From positions 1 to 64,000 of the forward strand of contig JAZSFX010000010.1 in assembly GCA_045532455.1 (NCBI GenBank): 64,000 nucleotides of DNA. The letters are read 5' to 3'. Numbering within the stretch: the first letter of the stretch is position 1; each line of letters opens with the position of its first letter. Of the stretch, positions 8,473 to 15,379 are shown in pieces. The DNA is from Ornithomonoglobus_A sp045532455. Its GTDB lineage: Bacteria; Bacillota; Clostridia; UBA1381. The translations under genes and the position numbers were made by a program. The notes beneath the pieces are model-generated. The model was given only the letters and a program-made list of their open reading frames with translations, was not told the DNA's origin and did not search any database.

Positions 8473-9240
8473 TTATACATATCCGTAAATTCCGCGAACA
8501 CTAACCTCGCCCGAATTTATTTTTAAAACTCCATTTTGGGTTTCTACAACAATCTCGCCATCATTTGTAATATCTGTGCACTTGCCAAAAACCTCTTTGT
8601 TTTGGTATGTAGCTTTTATTTCTCTACCTATGTTAATACAATTATTTTTGTATTTTGGCGCAATACCCCAAAATCCGCTCTTTAAAAAAACATTATATGC
8701 TTTTTCAAATTCCTCTAAAAGCTTTCGTATAATATCCTCTCTTTTGAGATGTTGTTTTGTTATCTCGTAAAGCGATGTTGCCTTATTCTTAAGCTCACCC
8801 CCGAATGATTCCTGATTTACATTTATGCCTATTCCGCATACAATATAACTCTCACCATCAGCACTCTGTGAGCATTCCGTAAGAATACCGCATACTTTTT
8901 TTGTTCCTATTACTATATCGTTGGGATATTTTATTTTTGCGCCATAACCAATAGCCTCACACGCCGCCACACCTGCTACAAGCGTGATTTTAGACACCTC
9001 ATCTATCGGAATTTGTGGCTTTAGTAAAATACTGAGCCACACTCCCATACCTTTTCCCGAAACCCATTCTCTGCCGAGTCTACCCTTGCCTCTCGTCTGT
9101 GTATCTGCAATAAACACAGTACCGTTATCTAAATGCGAATTTCGTTTTGCAAGGTCGTTTGTTGAGTCGGTTTCTTCAAAGTATACAATATGCCGACCAA
9201 TTAATTTTGTTTTAAGATCGTTTTTTATTTTATTTTCCAT
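8473..9240 (-). CDS. birA: Biotin-[acetyl-CoA-carboxylase] ligase
   Basis: 255 residues from the chosen ATG. Attaches biotin to carboxylase carrier domains through biotinyl-AMP. Family motifs are clear: the adenylate-binding loop RGKGRLGREW, KYPNDIVIG (KWPND in most), the KKVCGIL lysine segment and GIGINVN, then a small C-terminal beta domain. There is no N-terminal HTH, so it is a ligase without the BirA repressor function. The frame stays open upstream to a TTG at 9267, overlapping nadE. The ATG at 9240, 7 bp after the nadE stop with a GAGTGAGAG purine tract, is the better start. It is translated from the nadE transcript. Confidence 0.92.
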   Translation of the reverse strand: MENKIKNDLKTKLIGRHIVYFEETDSTNDLAKRNSHLDNGTVFIADTQTRGKGRLGREWVSGKGMGVWLSILLKPQIPIDEVSKITLVAGVAACEAIGYGAKIKYPNDIVIGTKKVCGILTECSQSADGESYIVCGIGINVNQESFGGELKNKATSLYEITKQHLKREDIIRKLLEEFEKAYNVFLKSGFWGIAPKYKNNCINIGREIKATYQNKEVFGKCTDITNDGEIVVETQNGVLKINSGEVSVRGIYGYV

Positions 9241-9247
9241 ATTTCTC

Positions 9248-9982
9248 TCACTCAGGCTTATACTCAAACGAGGGCATTAATTGCAACTTAAACAAGTTCT
9301 GCGCGTGTTTTTTGTCTATTATCTTTTTAATTTCTGCGTCCTCGCACACGCCATCTCTTATATATTTATCGAGCATTGCATAGGTAAATCCAAGGTTCTC
9401 CTCGTCTGTTTTTCCGCAAAGTCCGTCGATTGGTGTTTTATCTACCAAATCAGCGGGAAGCTTTAAAAAATGTCCTATTTGCTTTATTTCCGTTACCGTC
9501 AGGTGTGAAAGCGGTGAAAAATCGCCCGCCGCATCACCGTATCTTGTGGAGTAGCCTACCCAATCCTCCGACAGATTGCACGTGTTTACCACTCTGCCAT
9601 TGTTGCTTTGAGATATTGCATAGAGTGTTGTCATTCGTATTCTTGGCGGAATGTTTGTGGTGGTTTGCACTGTTTTTTCAAACCCTGATGGCAGATTTTT
9701 TAAAAGTCCGTCAACCGCGTCTTTTATGTTAACAGTATAATTTTTTATTCCAAGATGTGAAACAAGCTTTTTTGCGCAGTCTATGTCTAATTGCTCACCG
9801 CAAGGCATAAGTACTCCTATAACCCTGTCTTTTCCGAGTGCTTCGACGCATAGTGCAGCCGCAACAGAGCTGTCCTTTCCGCCCGAAATTCCGATTACTG
9901 CATTGCAGTCTTTTCCGTTTTCTTCAAAAAAATTTTGTATCCACGCTATAACATCTGAGGTGGTTTTTTCTACATTAAACAT
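9248..9982 (-). CDS. nadE: NAD+ synthase (ammonia-dependent type)
   Basis: 244 residues from the chosen start. It amidates deamido-NAD to NAD using ATP. The PP-loop is GISGGKDSS, followed by VNTCNLSEDWVGYSTRYGD and the C-terminal FEYKP typical of the family. No glutaminase domain is fused, so it should use ammonia. The frame is open back to 10066, but that would begin upstream of the promoter. The ATG at 9982 has GGAG 7 bp before it, while the one at 9988 has only 1 bp spacing. It is the first gene of a nadE-birA pair with a strong promoter at 10016-10044. Confidence 0.95.
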   Translation of the reverse strand: MFNVEKTTSDVIAWIQNFFEENGKDCNAVIGISGGKDSSVAAALCVEALGKDRVIGVLMPCGEQLDIDCAKKLVSHLGIKNYTVNIKDAVDGLLKNLPSGFEKTVQTTTNIPPRIRMTTLYAISQSNNGRVVNTCNLSEDWVGYSTRYGDAAGDFSPLSHLTVTEIKQIGHFLKLPADLVDKTPIDGLCGKTDEENLGFTYAMLDKYIRDGVCEDAEIKKIIDKKHAQNLFKLQLMPSFEYKPE

Positions 9983-10015
9983 ATCCATTCTCCAAACTAT
10001 CGTTTTTTTAAAAAT

Positions 10016-10044
10016 ATAATATCGTATTTTAGCCATAATGTCAA
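10016..10044 (-). promoter_or_regulatory. Sigma-A promoter of nadE-birA
   Basis: Minus strand TTGACA (10044-10039), 17-bp spacer, TATTAT (10021-10016). It points away from the rpmH promoter, whose -35 begins only 30 bp away. Confidence 0.75.
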
Positions 10045-10073
10045 GTTTTATGTAAAATTTTTGCAAAAAATGC

Positions 10074-10102
10074 TTGACAAAGCGTAATATAATTGTTATA
10101 AT
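10074..10102 (+). promoter_or_regulatory. Perfect consensus promoter of rpmH
   Basis: TTGACA (10074-10079), 17-bp spacer, TATAAT (10097-10102): exact match to the sigma-A consensus in both hexamers and the spacer. It drives a leader of about 70 nt to rpmH. Confidence 0.92.
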
Positions 10103-10180
10103 AGAAAAGGTGTCTGAATTTAGAATCGTATTAAGGACAATCAGTCTGGATTGTTAGATTAACAGGAGGTGCAATAGAAT

Positions 10181-10315
10181 ATGAAAAGAACATTTCAACC
10201 GAAGAAGCGTCAGAGAGCTAAAGAGCACGGCTTCAGAAAGAGAATGACTACAAAGTCAGGCAGGAGAATTTTATCTTCAAGAAGAAGAAAAGGCAGAAAG
10301 TCTTTGACTGCATAA
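10181..10315 (+). CDS. rpmH: 50S ribosomal protein L34
   Basis: 44 codons, highly basic, starting MKRTFQPKKR and containing the L34 signature RAKEHGFRKRM and the Arg-rich tail ending KSLTA. Length and sequence are exactly those of bacterial L34. A perfect AGGAGG RBS lies at 10164-10169, 11 bp before the ATG. It is first in the conserved rpmH-rnpA-yidD-yidC-jag order. The usual upstream neighbour dnaA is not present; nadE-birA lies there, divergently. Confidence 0.97.
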   Translation: MKRTFQPKKRQRAKEHGFRKRMTTKSGRRILSSRRRKGRKSLTA

Positions 10316-10328
10316 GCTTTGTTATATG

Positions 10329-10360
10329 GGCAGAAAGTGTTAATGCTTTTTGCCTTTTTT
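10329..10360 (+). terminator. Terminator-like attenuator between rpmH and rnpA
   Basis: A 9-bp stem (GGCAGAAAG 10329-10337 with CTTTTTGCC 10346-10354, one G-U pair) with an 8-nt loop is followed directly by TTTTTT (10355-10360). It ends 6 bp before the rnpA start. Partial termination here would give much more L34 mRNA than RnpA mRNA. Confidence 0.7.
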
Positions 10361-10366
10361 AACATT

Positions 10367-10708
10367 ATGAAAATAACAGATAAAACTATCAGCTTAAAGC
10401 TGAACACAGATTTCAGGCGAGTTTACAGACGAGGAAAAAGCGTTGCTGGCGGTTACGTTGTTGTATATGCCCTACCCAACAAAAAGCAGCTAAACAGATT
10501 GGGATTAAGTGTTTCTACCTCTGTTGGCAAAGCGGTAGTGCGAAACCGCATAAAGAGAATAATGCGCGAGAGTTGGCGCGATTTAGATGCAAAAATCCCA
10601 ATTGGTTTCGATTTTGTTATAATTGCGCGCACAAGAGCAGTGCAAAAAACAAAAGAGCAAATTGAACGCGATATGGGATTTTGTTTAAAAAGCCTGAATT
10701 TAACGTAA
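10367..10708 (+). CDS. rnpA: Ribonuclease P protein component
   Basis: 113 residues from the ATG at 10367. Basic RNA-binding subunit that helps the RNase P RNA cut 5' leaders from tRNA precursors. It has the RNR-region signature AVVRNRIKRIMRESWR and the N-terminal DFRRVYRRGKSV. The frame is open 16 codons further upstream, but those codons lie inside the attenuator hairpin. Family members begin near KxxxLKxNxDFRRVY, which supports the later start. No strong RBS is visible (only AT-rich sequence after the U-tract), so translation may be weak. The yidD start follows 3 bp after its stop. Confidence 0.93.
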   Translation: MKITDKTISLKLNTDFRRVYRRGKSVAGGYVVVYALPNKKQLNRLGLSVSTSVGKAVVRNRIKRIMRESWRDLDAKIPIGFDFVIIARTRAVQKTKEQIERDMGFCLKSLNLT

Positions 10709-10711
10709 GTT

Positions 10712-10924
10712 ATGAAAAAAATACTTATTAAGTTAATTAAGTTTTACAGACACTGTATATCACCATACAAAGGGGGCGCTTGTTGCAGATTTACCCCTAC
10801 TTGTTCTCAGTATGCAATAGAGGCTATCGAAAAGTATGGTACAATAAAAGGCACATACCTTGCAATAAGAAGAATTTTGAAGTGTCATCCCCTGCACAAA
10901 GGCGGATATGACCCTGTGCCTTAA
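10712..10924 (+). CDS. yidD: Membrane protein insertion efficiency factor
   Basis: 70 residues with the YidD signature: an N-terminal amphipathic basic helix, then YRHCISPYKGG, CRFTPTCSQYA and a C-terminal GYDPVP. It is a small cytoplasmic membrane-associated protein that assists YidC insertion. It begins 3 bp after rnpA and is followed after 66 bp by yidC, the standard order. Confidence 0.95.
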   Translation: MKKILIKLIKFYRHCISPYKGGACCRFTPTCSQYAIEAIEKYGTIKGTYLAIRRILKCHPLHKGGYDPVP

Positions 10925-10990
10925 AAGCAACACAATTAAGCGATATCTTAATCGTAATTTGAGCCGAATGTATCGGCGTGGAGGACTAAT

Positions 10991-11935
10991 ATGTTTGAAT
11001 ATCTTATCACTCGTCCGCTTGGCTGGATAATAGAGCAAATCTATAATCTGGTAGCGAACTACGGTCTTTCTATTATTATATTTACCATAATTGTTAAATT
11101 AATTTTGTTGCCTCTTAACGTAAAATCGCAAAGAGCAATGAAGAAGCAACAAAAAATTCAGCCGATATTGGCACAGTTGCAGGAAAAATATAAGAACGAC
11201 CAGGAAAAGCTTCAAAAAGAAATGATGAAGCTCTATAAAGAAAACAACATATCAATGACGGGCGGTTGTCTGCCTACACTTATTCAGATGCCTATTCTTG
11301 TAGGCTTGTATCAGGTAATAAGATGGCCTCTTACATTCCTTTTTGGTGTAGACTGGATGAACCAAGGCGTTATTGATAAAGTGTATGCACTAAGAGATGC
11401 AATGGCACCGCACATAGGAAAATTAGCACAATATACAGAAGAACAGCTGGCAAATATGTCGCAGATTCAACTTTCGAAATGGGCACAGATAATAAACGGT
11501 CCACAGGATGAATGGGCAATAAACTTCAACTTTTTAGGTCTTGACCTGTCAAACACACCGTCGGTAGTAACCGACTATATTATGCGCCTTGATTTTTCAA
11601 ACCCGGGCATATATGCAATGCTTTTAATACCGATACTTGCGGTTGTTACATCAGTTCTTACTGCAAAGATTACACAGGCGCAATCAGGACAAAGTGCAAA
11701 TCAAGAGGGACAAGCTGCGCAGATGTCAAAGACAATGATGTATATGATGCCAATTACAACAGGTATATTCACATTTACATTGCCATCAGGTATAGGTCTT
11801 TACTGGATTGTATCATCACTTATGCAGATAATACAACAACTTTTATTAAATAAAATGTTAAAAAATGAATCGGAAATAGAAATAAAGATTCCGGAAAGGA
11901 AGCAACTTCATGGAAAAAAGAGCAAAAAACGTTGA
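10991..11935 (+). CDS. yidC: Membrane protein insertase YidC
   Basis: 314 residues, the short Gram-positive YidC/Oxa1/SpoIIIJ type without the large periplasmic domain. Hydrophobic segments fall at about 22-42, 92-112, 200-225, 255-275 and 275-295. Between the first two is the charged cytoplasmic hairpin (KSQRAMKKQQKIQPILAQLQ) typical of the family. It inserts membrane proteins with or without SecYEG. RBS GGAGG is 6 bp before the ATG. There is no lipobox Cys at the N terminus, unlike Bacillus SpoIIIJ. The last 26 bp overlap jag. Confidence 0.95.
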   Translation: MFEYLITRPLGWIIEQIYNLVANYGLSIIIFTIIVKLILLPLNVKSQRAMKKQQKIQPILAQLQEKYKNDQEKLQKEMMKLYKENNISMTGGCLPTLIQMPILVGLYQVIRWPLTFLFGVDWMNQGVIDKVYALRDAMAPHIGKLAQYTEEQLANMSQIQLSKWAQIINGPQDEWAINFNFLGLDLSNTPSVVTDYIMRLDFSNPGIYAMLLIPILAVVTSVLTAKITQAQSGQSANQEGQAAQMSKTMMYMMPITTGIFTFTLPSGIGLYWIVSSLMQIIQQLLLNKMLKNESEIEIKIPERKQLHGKKSKKR

Positions 11936-12863
11936 AACCGCAGTTGATTTGGCACTTGCCGAATTAGGCGTTACAAGAGATAAAGTAAATGTTAAGGTTA
12001 TTGATGAGGGAAGTAAAGGTTTTTTGGGTATTGGCGCAAAGGAAGCAGTTGTAGAGGTTACTTTAATACAAACAAAAAAGGCTGATAAAGCAAGCTCTCC
12101 AAAAAAAGCACCACGCAAAACCGAAGCTGTTGCAGAAGAAAAAGCTGCGGAAGCACCAAGAAAACCTCGTAAAGAGATTAAACCGCTTACTAAAGAAGTG
12201 GCTGATATGGCAACCGAAACATCAAAGAAATTCCTTGCTGAGATTTTTGAGGCTATGTCAATAGACGTTAAGATTAATGTGTCTATCGAAAATGAGGATA
12301 CTGTTTTAGTTCATCTTGATGGCGAAAACATTGGTATTGTTATCGGAAAAAGAGGCGATACACTTGATGCATTGCAATATCTAACCTCTCTTGTTGTGAA
12401 TAAGAATTCTGAAAGTTACATAAAAGTAACTCTTGATACAGAAAACTACCGCGAAAAGAGAACAGAGGCGCTTGTTGCACTTGCCCAGAGACTTTCATCC
12501 AAGGTTGCGTACACAGGCAGAAAGTTTACTCTTGAGCCGATGAATCCATACGAGAGACGTATAATTCACGCAACATTGCAATCAAACGACGATGTTACAA
12601 CATACTCAATAGGTCAGGAGCCTTACAGAAAGGTTGTAATTGCGCCAAAAAATCCAAAGCCGAGAAAGAGCTCCAAGAGCTATGATTCAAAGAAGAAGTC
12701 ATATTCTAAAAAAGATACAGAAGAAGTATCAGACATTCAAGCAGAAAAGAAAGGTTCTTACACAACAACATACAAGGCAGACTTTAAGCCACAACAACAC
12801 AAGGCTCAGTATGCTTCGTATGAGGAGTATCTGGCTGCACAAAATGCTCAAAAAGAAGAATAA
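11910..12863 (+). CDS. jag: RNA-binding protein Jag/KhpB (Jag-N, KH, R3H)
   Basis: 317 residues. Jag_N domain at about 7-55 (VETAVDLALAELG, KGFLGIGAKEAVVEV), an Ala/Lys/Pro-rich spacer, a KH domain around 130-185 (IGIVIGKRGDTLDALQYL) and an R3H domain around 190-250 (NYREKRTEALVALAQRL, MNPYERRIIH). A 65-residue Lys/Ser-rich tail follows. In Firmicutes this protein (KhpB/EloR) binds RNA with KhpA and affects cell elongation. It overlaps yidC by 26 bp with GGAAG as RBS inside yidC. The long basic tail is beyond the usual family end. Confidence 0.92.
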   Translation: MEKRAKNVETAVDLALAELGVTRDKVNVKVIDEGSKGFLGIGAKEAVVEVTLIQTKKADKASSPKKAPRKTEAVAEEKAAEAPRKPRKEIKPLTKEVADMATETSKKFLAEIFEAMSIDVKINVSIENEDTVLVHLDGENIGIVIGKRGDTLDALQYLTSLVVNKNSESYIKVTLDTENYREKRTEALVALAQRLSSKVAYTGRKFTLEPMNPYERRIIHATLQSNDDVTTYSIGQEPYRKVVIAPKNPKPRKSSKSYDSKKKSYSKKDTEEVSDIQAEKKGSYTTTYKADFKPQQHKAQYASYEEYLAAQNAQKEE

Positions 12864-12874
12864 CAACAATATTG

Positions 12875-12906
12875 GGGAATGTAAAAATTTTTTACATTCC
12901 CTTTTG
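12875..12906 (+). terminator. Terminator after jag
   Basis: A 12-bp stem (GGGAATGTAAAA with its complement ending at 12901) is followed by TTTT. It closes the rpmH-jag transcript 11 bp after the jag stop and just before the RBS of the next gene. Confidence 0.75.
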
Positions 12907-12923
12907 TAGCGGAGGAGTAAAAA

Positions 12924-13688
12924 ATGTACGCAAACTATCATACCCATACAAAAAGATGCAATCATGCCACAGGCGAGATGGAGGAATATGTTGAGGAGGC
13001 AATAAAATCGGGAATAAAAATTCTCGGTTTTTCGGACCACGCACCATATCTTTTTGACGGTGATTACTATTCATATTTCAGAATGAGGCCTGAGGAGGCC
13101 GAAGCTTATGTAATGGATATATCCACTTTACGTGATAAATACAAAAACGACATAACAATATACACAGGCTTTGAAATGGAATACTATCCTCAGTTGTTTG
13201 AAAAAACACTCGAATTTTTAAAAGGAGTGGGTTATGATTATCTTATTTTAGGACAACATGCACTCAATAACGAATACGACACTCTGTATTCTTCAAATGC
13301 AGCGCGAAATAACAAACACGACCTCACACTCTACGTTAATCAGGTGATTGATGGGTTGGAGAGCGGCGAGTTTTTATATCTTGCTCACCCCGATTTAATA
13401 TATTACCGCGAGGATTTGGAATTTTATAAAGAAGAAATGACAAGACTATGCAAAAAAGCAAAGGAGTTAAATATTCCGCTCGAAATAAATCTTCTTGGTT
13501 TTGAAGATAAGAGGGCTTACCCTTACGATGAATTCTGGAAAATTGCCGCAGAGGTGGGTAATGATACAATTCTGGGTATTGACGCTCATAAGGTATGTGC
13601 CCTGAGCGACAAAAAAACCGAAGAAATAGGCTTGGAATTTGCAAAAAATTTAGGTATAACACCGCTTAAAGAGCTTAAAATAAAGTAA
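12924..13688 (+). CDS. PHP-domain phosphatase (histidinol-phosphatase family)
   Basis: 254 residues. The N-terminal metal motif YHTHTKRCNHA (His6, His8) and SDHA (Asp38, His39) are the HisJ/HisK PHP signature. Later ligands are in TGFEMEY, GQHAL, AHPDL and GIDAHK. Relatives hydrolyse histidinol phosphate in histidine synthesis, but no his gene is nearby, so another phospho-substrate is possible. A strong RBS (GGAGGAG) lies 6 bp before the ATG. It is probably cotranscribed with the next phosphoesterase. Confidence 0.85.
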   Translation: MYANYHTHTKRCNHATGEMEEYVEEAIKSGIKILGFSDHAPYLFDGDYYSYFRMRPEEAEAYVMDISTLRDKYKNDITIYTGFEMEYYPQLFEKTLEFLKGVGYDYLILGQHALNNEYDTLYSSNAARNNKHDLTLYVNQVIDGLESGEFLYLAHPDLIYYREDLEFYKEEMTRLCKKAKELNIPLEINLLGFEDKRAYPYDEFWKIAAEVGNDTILGIDAHKVCALSDKKTEEIGLEFAKNLGITPLKELKIK

Positions 13689-13705
13689 TTTGCAGGGAGA
13701 ATAAT

Positions 13706-14188
13706 ATGAAAAGAATATTGATTTTTTCTGACACTCACGCTGATACAAATGCAATGATAGATATAATTGGCGAGCAAGAAAAGGTTGACGCTATAATACA
13801 TGCGGGCGACCATGCAAGAGATGCAGAGGATATCGAAGCAATATTTAATCCTGTACCTGTGTATTATGTATCGGGAAACTGTGATTTTTATTCGAGCTTT
13901 GCACCTGGTGAATTGTTTGTTGAGCTTTTTAATAAAAAGTTTTTTATAACTCACGGGCATTGTCATAATGTCAAAAATGAGGTAAACAGTAACTATCCCA
14001 CCCTTGCAAACGCAGGAGTTGCAAAATGCGCTGACGTTACGGTTTTTGGTCATACACATATTCCGTATGTGGATTATTATAAAAATATGGCTATGGTAAA
14101 TCCCGGCTCGCTTAAATATTCGCGCACGTATTCAGTATGTGAAATAGACGGGGATAAAATTTATATTAAGAATTTAAAAATGGTGTGA
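13706..14188 (+). CDS. YfcE/MJ0936-type metallophosphoesterase
   Basis: 160 residues, a minimal calcineurin-like phosphodiesterase. Metal ligands are Asp9 and His11 (SDTHAD), Asp in HAGDH, GNCD (the GNHD site with Cys, as in YfcE relatives), THGHCH and GHTHIPY. YfcE homologues hydrolyse phosphodiesters in vitro, and the physiological substrate is unknown. It starts 17 bp after the PHP phosphatase gene with GGGAG as RBS and ends at a bidirectional terminator shared with ychF. Confidence 0.88.
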   Translation: MKRILIFSDTHADTNAMIDIIGEQEKVDAIIHAGDHARDAEDIEAIFNPVPVYYVSGNCDFYSSFAPGELFVELFNKKFFITHGHCHNVKNEVNSNYPTLANAGVAKCADVTVFGHTHIPYVDYYKNMAMVNPGSLKYSRTYSVCEIDGDKIYIKNLKMV

Positions 14189-14205
14189 ATAATCACACCA
14201 TTTTT
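14176..14205. terminator. Bidirectional terminator between yfcE-like gene and ychF
   Basis: An 8-bp stem TGGTGTGA / TCACACCA (14181-14188 / 14193-14200) with AAAAA before and TTTTT after works on both strands. The stop codon of the plus-strand gene lies inside the stem. Confidence 0.9.
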
Positions 14206-14206
14206 A

Positions 14207-15301
14207 TTATACGTTGAAACGGAACAATACTATATCTCCGTCTTTCATAACATATTCCTTGCCCTCACTTCTGACAAGACCTTTTTCCTTTGCGGCAGTC
14301 ATTGAGCCGCATTCCATAAGGTCGTTAAAGTGAACAACCTCTGCTCTTATAAAGCCTCTTTCGAAGTCGGTATGAATTTTACCCGCCGCCTGAGGTGCTT
14401 TTGTGCCTTTTGTGATTGTCCATGCTCTTACTTCGGGCTCACCTGCGGTTAAGTAGCTTATAAGTCCCAAAAGCGAATAGCTTGCCTTTATAAGTCTGTC
14501 AAGTCCCGATTCGCTCATATTAAGCTCCTCTAAGAACATTGCTCTTTCCTCGCCATCAAGCTGAGAAATTTCTTCTTCTATTCTTGCAGATACACTCATT
14601 ACCTGTGAGTTTTCCTCTGCTGCATATGCTTTAACCTTGTTTACATACTCGTTATTTTCTATTCCCTTTGCAAAGTCGTCTTCTGCAACGTTTGCCGCAT
14701 AGATTACAGGCTTCATAGTAATTAGGAAAATATCCTTCATTATAGCCATTTCATCGTCGGTATAATCGAGTGTACGTGCACATTTACCTTCCTCAAGCTG
14801 CGCTTTTACTCTTTCTAAAAGCGCCATTTCAGTTGCAAGAGATTTATCGCCCTTCATAGCCTTTGAAGTTCTTGCAATACGTCTTTCTATCATTTCCAAA
14901 TCAGAAAAAACAAGCTCCAAGTTAATTGTTTCGATATCTCTTATGGGGTCTATTGAGCCGTCAACGTGTGTTATGTTTGAGTCCTCAAAGCAACGTACCA
15001 CGTGAACAATAGCGTCGACCTCTCTTATGTGCGATAAAAACTTGTTACCAAGTCCCTCGCCCTTAGAGGCACCCTTAACAAGACCTGCAATATCAACAAA
15101 TTCAATATACGCTCTTGTTACTTTTTTGGGGTTATACATTTTAGCAAGTGCGTCGATTCTCTCGTCGGGCACGTCAACAATGCCCACGTTCGGCTCTATT
15201 GTACAGAATGGATAGTTTGCCGATTCTGCACCTGCCTGTGTTATTGCGTTAAATAAAGTAGATTTTCCTACATTTGGGAGTCCCACTATGCCAAGTTTCA
15301 T
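14207..15301 (-). CDS. ychF: Redox-regulated ATPase/GTPase YchF
   Basis: 364 residues, the usual length. OBG-like P-loop GLPNVGKSTLFNAIT at 7-21, G2 region NYPFCTIEPNVG, DIAGLVKGA switch II, the altered G4 motif NVAED (NxxE, which favours ATP over GTP in this family), and the C-terminal TGS domain. It binds ribosomes and is implicated in stress responses. Monocistronic behind a promoter at 15347-15375 and a terminator shared with the convergent phosphoesterase. RBS AAAGGA. Confidence 0.96.
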   Translation of the reverse strand: MKLGIVGLPNVGKSTLFNAITQAGAESANYPFCTIEPNVGIVDVPDERIDALAKMYNPKKVTRAYIEFVDIAGLVKGASKGEGLGNKFLSHIREVDAIVHVVRCFEDSNITHVDGSIDPIRDIETINLELVFSDLEMIERRIARTSKAMKGDKSLATEMALLERVKAQLEEGKCARTLDYTDDEMAIMKDIFLITMKPVIYAANVAEDDFAKGIENNEYVNKVKAYAAEENSQVMSVSARIEEEISQLDGEERAMFLEELNMSESGLDRLIKASYSLLGLISYLTAGEPEVRAWTITKGTKAPQAAGKIHTDFERGFIRAEVVHFNDLMECGSMTAAKEKGLVRSEGKEYVMKDGDIVLFRFNV

Positions 15302-15346
15302 AATTTATCATTCCTTTGTTTTGTTTAATATCATAATACTTATACT

Positions 15347-15375
15347 ATTGTACCACAATATTCTTGTTTTGTAAA
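15347..15375 (-). promoter_or_regulatory. Promoter of ychF
   Basis: Minus strand TTTACA (15375-15370), 17-bp spacer ending in TGG (extended -10), TACAAT (15352-15347), 46 bp before the ychF ATG. Confidence 0.7.
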
Positions 15376-15379
15376 TAAT

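Noticed and set aside
9983..10066. Extended N terminus of nadE
   Set aside because: The extension would begin upstream of the nadE promoter; the ATG at 9982 has a well-spaced RBS.
10067..10180. Replication origin next to rpmH
   Set aside because: Only divergent promoters are present; no DnaA boxes were seen and dnaA is absent.
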